DNA from: an uncultured Prevotellaceae bacterium
GTDB taxonomy: Bacteria > Bacteroidota > Bacteroidia > Bacteroidales > Bacteroidaceae
Length of the DNA: 57,075 bases
NCBI GenBank assembly: GCA_902764705.1
Contig: CACWWZ010000043.1
Location: 1 to 57,075 of the forward strand
Reading direction: 5' to 3'
Shown here: positions 42,483 to 51,043 of the stretch, piece by piece
How positions within the stretch are numbered: position 1 is the first letter of the stretch
Layout of the letters: each line of letters starts with the position of its first letter
Program-made: the position numbers and the translations under genes
Notes under the pieces: model-generated
What the model saw: only the letters and a program-made list of their open reading frames with translations
Told to the model about the DNA's origin: nothing
Databases searched by the model: none

Positions 42483-43253
42483 TTAAAAACCCGTCGTATC
42501 CTTGAGGTCGCCCTTGGGATAGAAGGGGAACATGTTCTCCTTCATCCACTCGTTAGCCTTGGCGGGAGTCAGTTTCCAACCGCTGTTACAAGTAGAGACG
42601 AACTCAACAAGAGAGGAGCCCTTACCGGCCATAGAAGCTTCGAAAGCCTTGCGCAGCGCCTTCTTGGCCTTGTTGATAGAGCCCACGCTCTCGACACTCT
42701 GACGAGTGACGTAGCAGGTGCCTTCCAGACCGGCGGCGATATCGGCCATCTTCAGGGGATAGCCATGCAGCTGCGGATCGCGGCCATAAGGACAAGTAGA
42801 GGTTTTCTGACCAATCAGCGTCGTAGGAGCCATCTGTCCGCCCGTCATGCCGTAGATGGCATTGTTGACGAAGATGATGACGATGTTCTCGCCACGGTTC
42901 AGGGCGTGGATGGTCTCGCACGTTCCGATACATGCCAAGTCACCGTCACCCTGATAGGTAAATACCAGACGGTCGGGCCAGCAGCGCTTGATACCCGTAG
43001 CCAGTGCGGGAGCACGACCATGGGCAGCTTCCTGCCAGTCTATATCTATATAATTGTACGCGAAGACGGCACAGCCTACGGGGCTCACACCCACGGCCTT
43101 GTCTTCCATTCCCATTTCCTCGATGACTTCGGCAATCAGCTTATGCACCACACCGTGACTACAGCCGGGGCAGTAGTGCATGTTATTGTCGTTCATCAGC
43201 GTCGGCTTCTTGCAGACGATATTCTCGGGTTGAACTATCTGATTTCTATCCAT
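42483..43253 (-). CDS. vorA: 2-oxoacid:ferredoxin oxidoreductase beta subunit
   Basis: 256 aa. Thiamine-diphosphate binding subunit: the CPGCSHGVVHKLIAEV start, GVSPVGCAVFAYNYID, the TPP motif TYQGDGDLACIGTCETIHAL and NNAIYGMTGGQMAPTT. The beta subunit is complete. It starts 3 bp after the alpha-subunit stop. The exact symbol is uncertain: Vor and Kor beta subunits are similar. Confidence 0.9.
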   Translation of the reverse strand: MDRNQIVQPENIVCKKPTLMNDNNMHYCPGCSHGVVHKLIAEVIEEMGMEDKAVGVSPVGCAVFAYNYIDIDWQEAAHGRAPALATGIKRCWPDRLVFTYQGDGDLACIGTCETIHALNRGENIVIIFVNNAIYGMTGGQMAPTTLIGQKTSTCPYGRDPQLHGYPLKMADIAAGLEGTCYVTRQSVESVGSINKAKKALRKAFEASMAGKGSSLVEFVSTCNSGWKLTPAKANEWMKENMFPFYPKGDLKDTTGF

Positions 43254-43256
43254 AGC

Positions 43257-44291
43257 TTACATGACCTTTTTAAGTGCTTCAACAATTTCTTCAGGATCGG
43301 GAACGATACCACCCAGACGACCGAACTGCTCAACGGGCACAGCACCGTTCACAGCGAGGCGGACGTCCTGTACCATCTGTCCGGCATTGATCTCGGCCAC
43401 GAGGATGCCCTTCACCTTCTTCGACAAAGCTGTAATCTCCTTGATAGGGAATGGGAACAGCGTAACCGGGCGGAACAAGCCCACCTTGATGCCCTGCTCA
43501 CGGGCAATCTCCACGCTCTTCTCAGCAATACGGGCAGCACTGCCGAAGGCGACGATAGCATACTCAGCATCGTCCATCAGCTGCTCCTCATAGCGCACCT
43601 CGTTCTCCTGAATCTTGGCATATTTCTCCTGCAGGGCAATGTTGCGCTGCTCCATGATTTCAGGCTTCAGTTCCAGCGAGGTAATCACCACGCGCTCTCT
43701 GTTCTTCGGCTTACCAGTCGAAGCCCACGGACACTGCTTGATCACCTCCTCATCGGTACGACGGGGCTTGAACGGCGGCAGCACCACCTTCTCCATCATC
43801 TGACCGATGACACCATCACTCAGAATCATGGCTGGGTTGCGATACTTGAATGCCAACTCAAAGGCGAGGTCAACAAAGTCGGCCATCTCCTGTACGGATG
43901 ACGGAGCCAGCACAATGACCTTATAGTCACCGTTACCACCACCACGGGTAGCCTGGAAATAGTCACCCTGCGAAGGCTGGATGGTTCCCAGACCGGGGCC
44001 GCCACGCTGCACGTTCACAAACACGCCCGGCACCTCGGCACCGGCCATATATGTGATACCCTCCTGCATCAGGGCGATACCGGGGCTCGACGACGACGTC
44101 ATGGCACGCTTACCGGCACCGGCAGCACCATAGACCATGTAAATCGAAGCCAGCTCACTCTCAGCCTGAACCACCTGCATACCGGTGGTCTCCCAAGGCT
44201 TCAGCTCAGCCAGCGTCTCAATCACTTCACTCTGCGGAGTAATAGGATAGCCGAAATAGCCGTCGCATCCGCAACGAATAGCAGCAAGCAC
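43257..44291 (-). CDS. vorB: 2-oxoacid:ferredoxin oxidoreductase alpha subunit (VorB-like), N-terminus lost
   Basis: 344 aa from a GTG at 44291. The core is normal: RCGCDGYFGYPITPQSEVIE, VVQAESELASIYMVYGAAGA, GPGLGTIQPSQGDYFQ and the C-terminal GLFRPVTLFPFPIKEI. Related subunits carry about 15-20 more residues (ending NEAIAHAAIRCG). Here the gene starts directly at LAAIRCG and overlaps the shortened ferredoxin gene by 65 bp in another frame. A deletion has removed the ferredoxin 3' end and the alpha 5' end. Whether the GTG still works is not known. Confidence 0.8.
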   Translation of the reverse strand: MLAAIRCGCDGYFGYPITPQSEVIETLAELKPWETTGMQVVQAESELASIYMVYGAAGAGKRAMTSSSSPGIALMQEGITYMAGAEVPGVFVNVQRGGPGLGTIQPSQGDYFQATRGGGNGDYKVIVLAPSSVQEMADFVDLAFELAFKYRNPAMILSDGVIGQMMEKVVLPPFKPRRTDEEVIKQCPWASTGKPKNRERVVITSLELKPEIMEQRNIALQEKYAKIQENEVRYEEQLMDDAEYAIVAFGSAARIAEKSVEIAREQGIKVGLFRPVTLFPFPIKEITALSKKVKGILVAEINAGQMVQDVRLAVNGAVPVEQFGRLGGIVPDPEEIVEALKKVM

Positions 44292-44454
44292 AGCCTACGC
44301 AGGCCTCTTCGTTGACAGCCTCCACATAGGGATAGCCGTGCAGATTCACTTTGTTGGCCAGGGCGATAACCTTCTGGGGGCAGGCAATGATGCACAACTG
44401 GCATCCCTTGCACCTCTCGGTATCCACCACAATGGCGCCTTTCATTTTAGCCAT
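44227..44454 (-). pseudogene. vorD: 4Fe-4S ferredoxin subunit, truncated in its second cluster
   Basis: 75 aa from MAKMKGAIVV. The first cluster is intact (CKGCQLCIIACPQKV). The second begins CVGCACC and then leaves the family sequence, which normally runs CxxCAxVCPD plus a short tail, and continues YSLRMRRLFRLSYYSAE in the frame opposite to alpha. So the second cluster cannot form normally. The start at 44454 follows the promoter. The junction GCTTGCTGCTATTCG suggests recombination at a short GCTGC match (inference). Confidence 0.75.
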
Positions 44455-44495
44455 AATATACTTGTTTAATGCATTAAAATCTCGATATCGGGATG

Positions 44496-44503
44496 CAAAT
44501 ATA
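44496..44503 (-). promoter_or_regulatory. -7 box of the vor operon
   Basis: TATATTTG on the minus strand, 41 bp before the ferredoxin start. The gap 44504-44610 has no further gene. Confidence 0.6.
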
Positions 44504-44610
44504 CGAATTTTCTGCGAAACCACCAAAGAAACCACCAAATAGTTTCTATTTCATAGTTATTCTTGACACTAATCACGAAAACCACTGCGCGGCAATATCA
44601 GATTGACGCC

Positions 44611-45555
44611 CTAATAGCCCGAATTGTACATGCCATAGCCGTTCAGTCGGTAAGGCTGGAAGATGAGCAGCCGGCGGAAGGGGTTGATGACCATAGCGCC
44701 ATACTGCAACAGCTGCGCCCCCATATGGGAATCGCCCTGCACGGTGGCACAACGGACATCCTGAAACGGGAAGGAGCCCCACATCAGCCGTTCCAGCCTG
44801 AGCAGCGTAATATGATGGTCATTCTCGGAGCCAAAATGCCCCATGACCCGCCTGCCGTAGGTGACGCCCTCTATTTGTTCCTCTGCATCGGGCACGGCAG
44901 CGAGCATCTGTTCCAGGCGCTCACCATTGGGGGCATAAAGCAGAGGACTGCCCGTATCGAAGAGCACTTCATCGTCGACGCCCTCGAAGGGACTTACCTT
45001 CACGTAAGGCACATGCCATTTCAGGCGGTATCTCAGCACCTCGCCCTCAGCCTTCTTAAAATAATTCCTCCGGTCGGTCAGCGTCATCTGCCCTACCCGC
45101 GTATCGATTCGCGCAGCCAGACCATAGTGAAAAAGGGCAAAGCCGATGATGCCGTCCTCGCCACGACGCACTACCCTACGATGCATGCGCTGCACCTTGA
45201 AATGGCTGATGGTAAGCGAGTCGAGCGTCATGGGGGGCAGTTCGACGGTTGTCACCTGGCGGCTGGTGCCAATGGCATCCTCGGACTTGATGTGTCCCAG
45301 TTCCTTCAGGTCGGGCATATCCACGTCGTCGTAGATAACGCCTTGGCTGGCTCCCGTGTCGAGCTTGAAACGATACTGACGCCCCCCGATAGTGACGGAC
45401 AGGAAAAGCTGGTTGCGCTCTACCTCGATAGGCATTGTCATCACGAAATGTCTTCGCGACAACAAAAAGTCGGTGTCGTAACGCTTGATCTGCGCTACGA
45501 CACTGCCACAAAACACTGGCAGCAATACTGCCAAAAGTATTCTCTTTATATTCAA
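44611..45555 (-). CDS. Secreted retropepsin-like aspartyl protease
   Basis: 314 aa. Signal peptide MNIKRILLAVLLPVFCGSVV. The first active-site-like motif is YRFKLDTGASQGVIYDD (DTGA) and a second is EVLFDTGSPLLYAPN (DTGS). Two DTG motifs in one chain resemble a double-lobed pepsin-type layout. The later HMGAQLLQYGAMVINPFRR matches the family end (LGxxxL..y..viD...). Probably periplasmic; substrate unknown. It lies 33 bp after the OmpA gene and may be cotranscribed. Confidence 0.78.
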   Translation of the reverse strand: MNIKRILLAVLLPVFCGSVVAQIKRYDTDFLLSRRHFVMTMPIEVERNQLFLSVTIGGRQYRFKLDTGASQGVIYDDVDMPDLKELGHIKSEDAIGTSRQVTTVELPPMTLDSLTISHFKVQRMHRRVVRRGEDGIIGFALFHYGLAARIDTRVGQMTLTDRRNYFKKAEGEVLRYRLKWHVPYVKVSPFEGVDDEVLFDTGSPLLYAPNGERLEQMLAAVPDAEEQIEGVTYGRRVMGHFGSENDHHITLLRLERLMWGSFPFQDVRCATVQGDSHMGAQLLQYGAMVINPFRRLLIFQPYRLNGYGMYNSGY

Positions 45556-45588
45556 GTTTCTCTAATACAGAGATTCTATTTTTAAACG

Positions 45589-46896
45589 TCACTTCTTCAC
45601 GAAAACAACGCGGCGGTTCTTGGCGCGGCCGGCTTCCGTCTTGTTGTCGGCAACGGGTTCGTGCGAGCCCTTACCAACGGCACGCATATTAAACGGATCG
45701 CAGCCTAAACCCTCGAGAGCCTTGACAACGGCCTCGGCACGCTGCTGCGACAGCGGGTCGTTAATCTTGTCGGAGCCCTGGTTGTCGGTATGGCCCTGAA
45801 CCTCGAAGCGAACGGTGGGGTTCTTCTTCATGTAGTCGGCCACCTTCTGGATTTCCTCCATCGACTCGGGCTTCAGCGTTGCCTTACCAGTTTCGAATAA
45901 GATGTTGTTAGTCACGAACTTACCCGTCTCGGCAATAGCCTTCTCAACAGCGCTCATGTCAGTAGCATTGCGCTCATAAAGTTCAACAGCACCCTTGGCA
46001 ATCACCACGTTCTTGACATAGGTAGGACGCTTGTCCATACCGCCCGACCACAATGTCAGCCAGCCAGCACCAGCCTTGGCATTGGGCACATTGATCACGC
46101 GCTTGCCATCGACATAGAACTTGATGGCACGCTTGTTGAACGACAGGGCGAAATGGTGCCAGCGACCATCGTTGATCACACAAACCTCATGGGCAGTAGA
46201 AGTTCCCTCCTTATGAGAATATCCCTCCTCTGTCGGACGAACATAGTCGCAATCGATCGTCTGCCTGTCGTATGCCATACTATAATGGATGGTAAACAAC
46301 TCATGGTCGTGCCTCTCGTTCTCGTTCATGATATCGATTTCAATGCTGGGTGCACCATCCTTGGGACGGTCGTCGAAGAGCATATCATACTCTACGGTGA
46401 ACACATCGCCCAGATAGTTCTTGATACCGCCCTTGACCAGCGGGGTAATCCAGCCGTCGCCATCCACAAGGGCAATACACTTCTGCCCCTGAATGGTAGC
46501 AATTTCGGCATTACCACGAACGAGATCCCACTTGGAAGGGAACTCACCCACCTGCTCACCCTGCATGTTGTCCTCGAACATGACGACACTGCCTCGAACG
46601 AAGTCGCTCTTGGCGGCTCCAGCCTGGGGATCGTAGTCGTCCTCTGCCTCGTCTTCGTCAGCATCGTTGTTCTTCTTGGACTTTTTGCTGGACTTGCTGC
46701 TCTTGTCGCTCTTTCCGTCGAGAACTTCGTCCATAGCTTTGTTGGTTTCTTCGTTTACCTTGCTATCCACCTTGTTCTCTACAGCGTTCTCGGCAGCATT
46801 AATAGCACGTTCTTTCAGTCTCTTCAAAAAACCCTGTGCATCGGCAGTAGCAGCAAATGCTACCATCACCAGCAACATTAAAATCAGTCTTTTCAT
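45589..46896 (-). CDS. OmpA-family protein with LamG-like domain
   Basis: 435 aa. Signal peptide MKRLILMLLVMVAFAATADA. A Lys/Ser/Asp-rich stretch follows (KSDKSSKSSKKSKKNNDADE), then a beta-sandwich LamG/concanavalin-like region (WHHFALSFNKRAIKFYVDGK). The C-terminal OmpA peptidoglycan-binding domain shows NNILFETGKATLKPESMEEI, VQGHTDNQGSDKINDPLSQQ and RRVVFVKK. Anchors the envelope to the cell wall. Confidence 0.88.
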   Translation of the reverse strand: MKRLILMLLVMVAFAATADAQGFLKRLKERAINAAENAVENKVDSKVNEETNKAMDEVLDGKSDKSSKSSKKSKKNNDADEDEAEDDYDPQAGAAKSDFVRGSVVMFEDNMQGEQVGEFPSKWDLVRGNAEIATIQGQKCIALVDGDGWITPLVKGGIKNYLGDVFTVEYDMLFDDRPKDGAPSIEIDIMNENERHDHELFTIHYSMAYDRQTIDCDYVRPTEEGYSHKEGTSTAHEVCVINDGRWHHFALSFNKRAIKFYVDGKRVINVPNAKAGAGWLTLWSGGMDKRPTYVKNVVIAKGAVELYERNATDMSAVEKAIAETGKFVTNNILFETGKATLKPESMEEIQKVADYMKKNPTVRFEVQGHTDNQGSDKINDPLSQQRAEAVVKALEGLGCDPFNMRAVGKGSHEPVADNKTEAGRAKNRRVVFVKK

Positions 46897-46936
46897 ACGT
46901 TTATAGTTTTAAATTCATATTAGCCAAATACGAGGG

Positions 46937-46944
46937 CAAAGATA
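46937..46944 (-). promoter_or_regulatory. -7 box of the OmpA gene
   Basis: TATCTTTG on the minus strand, 41 bp before the start; divergent from the DUF1573 promoter. Confidence 0.65.
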
Positions 46945-47031
46945 CGAAGAAATTCTGCAACCTTTTATCATTTTGTCTATAAATTTTGTTAAAAACCAGC
47001 ATGAAAGAGTACGAGTATAAATAAAAAGCCT

Positions 47032-47039
47032 TACTTTTG
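47032..47039 (+). promoter_or_regulatory. -7 box of the DUF1573 gene
   Basis: TACTTTTG, 31 bp before the start at 47071. Confidence 0.5.
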
Positions 47040-47070
47040 CAACGATTTATAAACTTAAACGTAAAGAACA

Positions 47071-47466
47071 ATGAAGAAACTGATATTGACAACCGTAATG
47101 CTGGCCTTTACCTTGACAGCCGTTATGGCGCAGAAGCCGGCACAAATTAAATTCGAAAAGACCACCCACGACTTTGGCTCTTTCTCGGAGAGTAGCCCCA
47201 AGGTGACGTGTGTGTTTACCTATACGAACGTTGGCGAACAGCCCCTGATAGTAAACCAGGCTATTGCTTCGTGCGGATGCACGGTTCCTGAGTACACCAA
47301 GGAAGCGGTGAAACCTGGCGAGAAGGGTGAAATCAAGGTGACATACAATGGTGCCGGCAAGTTCCCCGGACACTTCAAGAAGAGCATCACCGTTCGCACG
47401 AACGGCTCCGTGGAAATGACGCGACTCTATATTGAGGGCGACATGACGGAAGCCGAGAAGAAGTGA
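47071..47466 (+). CDS. Secreted DUF1573 protein
   Basis: 131 aa. Signal peptide MKKLILTTVMLAFTLTAVMA, then a single immunoglobulin-like DUF1573 domain (FEKTTHDFGSFSESSPKVTC, IASCGCTVPEYTKEAVKPGE, GHFKKSITVRTN). The conserved SCGCT is present. Common in Bacteroidota; exact role unknown. Followed by a GAAGAAT phrase and a terminator. Confidence 0.88.
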   Translation: MKKLILTTVMLAFTLTAVMAQKPAQIKFEKTTHDFGSFSESSPKVTCVFTYTNVGEQPLIVNQAIASCGCTVPEYTKEAVKPGEKGEIKVTYNGAGKFPGHFKKSITVRTNGSVEMTRLYIEGDMTEAEKK

Positions 47467-47485
47467 AGAATGAAGAATGAAGAAT

Positions 47486-47530
47486 TTGCTACCGCACGGT
47501 CATTAATCCTCAAGCGGTAGCAATTTTTTT
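47486..47530 (+). terminator. Terminator after DUF1573
   Basis: TTGCTACCGC ... GCGGTAGCAA then T7. The loop is about 18 nt. Confidence 0.8.
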
Positions 47531-47569
47531 GTATTTTCACTGGGCGCCAGCCGATTCTTCATTATTCAT

Positions 47570-48868
47570 TTAAAAGGTGTACGTGAGGCCGAGGGAGCTG
47601 TATTCCTGGAACTGGAAGTATCCCAAGTCGTTGTCGTAGGCGTTGGAATCGTCGAAGCGCGGATAAAGGAAGAGGTTGGCGGAGATGTATTTCGACACCT
47701 TCAGTTCGAACTGGTTCTCCCACTCTACCAGCGTGCGGTGATAGGACGTGTTGGCATAGAAACGCGTCTTCCACAGCACCTGCTCGGCAATCTGCCACTT
47801 CAGGTCGGCCGTGAACTGCGAACCGAAGTCCTCGGTGGAGTGATGGTCACCGGAAATGCCGTTGCGTGAAGTCAACGCGCTACGTCCGACATAGGTGAAG
47901 TTGAACGACAGGGGCAGGAAGTTGAGCGAACCCGTCAGCTTTTTATTCAAGGCCTCGACCTTGTACTCCATACCGATACCGACATTCAACTTGAAGGGCG
48001 ACATGAAGTCAGAATAAACAAACTCGTCGTTGGACTTGAAGCCGCGAGCAAACTGCGTATAGGCCAGGAGCTGCAAGGTGTAGTACCACTTCTTGTGAGC
48101 CTGAAGACCCAGTTTACTGGTGAGACGCAACAGGTCGTTGTTGGTCTTGAACTTATGGACGGTATCGGAACGCGACGTCTGGAAGCCCAGCTTTGTTTCG
48201 AGCTTGTTGTCGAACGTAACACGATCCTTGTCGTTATAGTTCAGTTCGAGCGTCACAGCACCCACGGCAGAGTAGTTGGACTCACCACCCTTGTGCCAGT
48301 TGTCGGACACATAGTTCTGAAGGAACTGCAACGAGCCGTCGAACTTGAATTTCCAGAAATTGGGTTTCTTCACCTCAACGGCAACAGGAGCCTCGATGAT
48401 GGGTTCCTCAGGAACGGGAGCAGCAATTTCAACCAGTTCCACCTGCTGTTTCACCTGTTGGTTGACATCCTCGCGGAGGGTTCCTGCCAGCAACAACTGG
48501 CTCTCGGAAACGCCAATGAGATCAGGACGGCGCATGTAGAGCGACAACAGGGCGGCATCGACGGCACTGGTTACATCGTCGCCCGTCGGAGGAGTCAGCG
48601 ACAGCACGCGCCGAGCTCCGGAATGGTAGAACGTGGTGGGAGCAAAGAGACGGAAGTAGCGTCCATCGTCGGACTCGCTGCGCAACGCTTCGTTGACGCG
48701 CTGCACGGAGTCGAGCTGTTGGCGCAACACGCGAAGCGAGTCGATATAGTTCCGAACCACCAAAGCCGTTTCGGACTTCGAAGCTTGTCTCTTATTACTA
48801 CGCTGAGCTGACGCGACAGTGGCTGTCAGCAACGCTACGAACACGATGAAAATGGTCTTGTATTTCAT
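47570..48868 (-). CDS. DUF3078 outer-membrane protein
   Basis: 432 aa. Signal peptide MKYKTIFIVFVALLTATVAS. A coiled-coil stretch (RNYIDSLRVLRQQLDSVQRV) and a Pro/Val/Glu spacer (VPEEPIIEAPVAVEV) precede a beta-barrel domain with repeated aromatic strands (SLQFLQNYVSDNWHKGGESN, FDNKLETKLGFQTSR) and a terminal LTYTF, typical of outer-membrane proteins. The start at 48868 is chosen; the longer frame covers the promoter. Confidence 0.82.
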   Translation of the reverse strand: MKYKTIFIVFVALLTATVASAQRSNKRQASKSETALVVRNYIDSLRVLRQQLDSVQRVNEALRSESDDGRYFRLFAPTTFYHSGARRVLSLTPPTGDDVTSAVDAALLSLYMRRPDLIGVSESQLLLAGTLREDVNQQVKQQVELVEIAAPVPEEPIIEAPVAVEVKKPNFWKFKFDGSLQFLQNYVSDNWHKGGESNYSAVGAVTLELNYNDKDRVTFDNKLETKLGFQTSRSDTVHKFKTNNDLLRLTSKLGLQAHKKWYYTLQLLAYTQFARGFKSNDEFVYSDFMSPFKLNVGIGMEYKVEALNKKLTGSLNFLPLSFNFTYVGRSALTSRNGISGDHHSTEDFGSQFTADLKWQIAEQVLWKTRFYANTSYHRTLVEWENQFELKVSKYISANLFLYPRFDDSNAYDNDLGYFQFQEYSSLGLTYTF

Positions 48869-48889
48869 ATCCGATAGATTATTCGTTGG

Positions 48890-48897
48890 CAAAGATA
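48890..48897 (-). promoter_or_regulatory. -7 box of the DUF3078 gene
   Basis: TATCTTTG on the minus strand, 22 bp before the start. Confidence 0.6.
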
Positions 48898-48940
48898 GCA
48901 AAAAAATAAGGAATAGGGAATGAAAAAGAAAAAAAATTCG

Positions 48941-48948
48941 TAACTTTG
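48941..48948 (+). promoter_or_regulatory. -7 box of yidC
   Basis: TAACTTTG. The leader contains a phrase repeat of AAAAAGTAAAAAGG (48970-49010) just before the start. Confidence 0.6.
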
Positions 48949-49012
48949 CATCCGATTGCGCCAAAAAAGACAAAAAAGTAAAAAGGTAAAAAAGTAAAAA
49001 GGTAAAAAAGAT

Positions 49013-50887
49013 ATGAATAGAGACACTATTATCGGCTTTGTGCTGATTGCTGTTGTACTGATTGGATTTAGCTGGTGGAACCAGCCCTCAGCAGAACAGA
49101 TCGAGGCCGCACGCCTGCAAGATAGCCTTCAGGCCGTCGCACAGGAACAGGCCGAAAAGGCCAAAAAGGAAGCAAAGAGAGCTGTGGTCGACAGTTCTGC
49201 TGTCGACACCACCGCTGTTGATACCACCACCCTCTTCCACGCTACCCTGAATGGCACTTCGGAGAAGGTGGTGCTGAAGAACAGCAAGTTGGAAGTGACA
49301 CTCGACACGAAGGGCGGTGTTGTCCGCAAGGCAGTCATCAAGGACTTTAAGAGTATTGACAACCAGCCGGACGTCACGCTGTTCGACGAAAAGGACCAGA
49401 ACATGACGTTCATGCTGGCGGGCAAACAGGAAAACATCGTAACCAGCGAGATGTTCTTTACCCCTACGGATGTCACTGACAGCACAGTAACCATGATGGC
49501 TAAGGCCAGCAACGGTGGCGAGATTGCACTGAAATACCGATTGGGCAAGGACTATCTGCTAAGCTTCTCGCTCGAGACTCGCGGACTGGCCAACATCTTC
49601 GCTCCGTCGTATAAGGAGATGGAGATTGAGTGGACGGACCACTGTCGCCAGCAGGAGAAAGGTTTTTCTTTCGAGAACCGCTATACCTCTATCTATTATA
49701 AGGAGAGCAAGAGCGGCAGTACCGACAAGCTGTCGGAAAGCAGCGACAAGGAAGAGCAGACAGAGGAGCAGACAGACTGGGTGGCATTCCGCAACCAGTT
49801 CTTCAGCGTAGCGCTGATTTCGAAGGACAACTTCGCTGCCGGTGCCCAGCTGACCAGTACAATGGAGGAAAAGGGCTCAGGATACTTGAAGCAGTTCGAT
49901 GCCAAGATGAAGACGGCGTTCGACCCCACAGGCAAGAAGGCCTCGGAGTTTGAGATGTATATCGGTCCCAACGACTTCCGACTCATCAAGGACGTAGAAC
50001 AGCAGAGCGCCTTCGGTAAGGATCTCGACCTGGAACAGCTGGTAGACTTGGGCTGGTGGCTGCTGCGCTGGATTAACCGTTGGTTCACGCTGTATGTGTT
50101 TGACTGGCTGACGGGCTTCGGATTCAATATGGGTATCGTGCTCATCTTGATTACCATCCTGCTGAAGGTCATCACCTTCCCGATGGTGAAGAAGAGCTAT
50201 ATGTCGAGTGCCAAGATGCGCGTGCTGAAACCCAAGTTCGAGGAGGCCACCAAGCAGTACGACAAGCCTGAGGACCAGATGAAGAAGCAGCAGGAGATGA
50301 TGTCGCTGTATTCGAAATACGGTGTGTCGCCCCTGTCGGGCTGTCTGCCCATGCTTATCCAGATGCCTATCTGGCTGGCCATGTTCTTCTTCGTTCCTAA
50401 CGCCATCCAGCTGCGCGGACAGTCGTTCCTGTGGATGAGCGACCTGTCGACTTACGACCCGATCATAGAATGGGGCAAGAATGTCTGGGGCATCGGTGAC
50501 CACCTGTCGCTGACGTGTATCCTGTTCTGCGGCGCACAGCTGTTGTACACCTGGTTCTCGATGCAGCAGCAGAAGGACCAGATGGTTGGACAGCAGGCTG
50601 AGCAGATGAAGGTGATGCAGTGGATGATGTACCTCATGCCGCTGATGTTCTTCTTCATCTTCAACGACTACAGCTCAGGTTTGAACTTCTACTACTTCGT
50701 TTCGCTGTTCATGTCGGCAGCTATCATGTACACGCTGCGCAAGACGACGGACGACGCCAAGCTGCTGGCCATTCTGGAGGCCAACTACCAGGCAAACAAG
50801 AATAATCCCAAGAAACAGTCGGGACTGGCCGCCCGCCTGGAAGCCATGCAGAAGCAGGCCGAGGAAATGAAGAAACAGAGAAGATAA
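49013..50887 (+). CDS. yidC: Membrane protein insertase YidC
   Basis: 624 aa, Gram-negative type. N-terminal anchor (TIIGFVLIAVVLIGFSWW), an Ala/Lys/Val linker, and a large periplasmic beta domain (VVLKNSKLEVTLDTKGGVVR) with a Ser/Glu-rich insert (DKLSESSDKEEQTEEQ). The conserved 60KD_IMP core has five helices, including MGIVLILITILLKVITFPMV with the hydrophilic-groove region following, and GVSPLSGCLPMLIQMPIWLA. The C-terminal tail is basic. It inserts proteins with or without SecYEG. Confidence 0.96.
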   Translation: MNRDTIIGFVLIAVVLIGFSWWNQPSAEQIEAARLQDSLQAVAQEQAEKAKKEAKRAVVDSSAVDTTAVDTTTLFHATLNGTSEKVVLKNSKLEVTLDTKGGVVRKAVIKDFKSIDNQPDVTLFDEKDQNMTFMLAGKQENIVTSEMFFTPTDVTDSTVTMMAKASNGGEIALKYRLGKDYLLSFSLETRGLANIFAPSYKEMEIEWTDHCRQQEKGFSFENRYTSIYYKESKSGSTDKLSESSDKEEQTEEQTDWVAFRNQFFSVALISKDNFAAGAQLTSTMEEKGSGYLKQFDAKMKTAFDPTGKKASEFEMYIGPNDFRLIKDVEQQSAFGKDLDLEQLVDLGWWLLRWINRWFTLYVFDWLTGFGFNMGIVLILITILLKVITFPMVKKSYMSSAKMRVLKPKFEEATKQYDKPEDQMKKQQEMMSLYSKYGVSPLSGCLPMLIQMPIWLAMFFFVPNAIQLRGQSFLWMSDLSTYDPIIEWGKNVWGIGDHLSLTCILFCGAQLLYTWFSMQQQKDQMVGQQAEQMKVMQWMMYLMPLMFFFIFNDYSSGLNFYYFVSLFMSAAIMYTLRKTTDDAKLLAILEANYQANKNNPKKQSGLAARLEAMQKQAEEMKKQRR

Positions 50888-50989
50888 TCTCCGGCCGGAA
50901 AAGAAATTCCGTCCGACAGAAATAAAATTCCGTCCGACAAAAAAAACATTCCGTCCGGAGAAATTTTAATTACGTCCGACAGAATAATA
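50885..50989. repeat. Five direct repeats spaced 21-22 bp after yidC
   Basis: ATCTCCGGCCGGA, ATTCCGTCCGACA, ATTCCGTCCGACA, ATTCCGTCCGGAG and ATTACGTCCGACA start near 50885, 50905, 50926, 50948 and 50969. The spacing of two helical turns puts all copies on one DNA face. Confidence 0.75.
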
Positions 50990-51023
50990 TTAGGGGTACT
51001 TCCGATGTGGAGGTACCCCTATT
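50990..51023. terminator. Bidirectional terminator between yidC and TMEM43 genes
   Basis: AGGGGTAC ... GTACCCCT with inner TTCC/GGAG; T-rich on the right, A-rich on the left. Confidence 0.7.
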
Positions 51024-51043
51024 ACTTTTATCACGGCTCGTGG

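Noticed and set aside
50885-50989. Short CRISPR remnant after yidC
   Set aside because: Repeats are about 12 bp and the A-rich gaps only 8-10 bp, far below CRISPR sizes.
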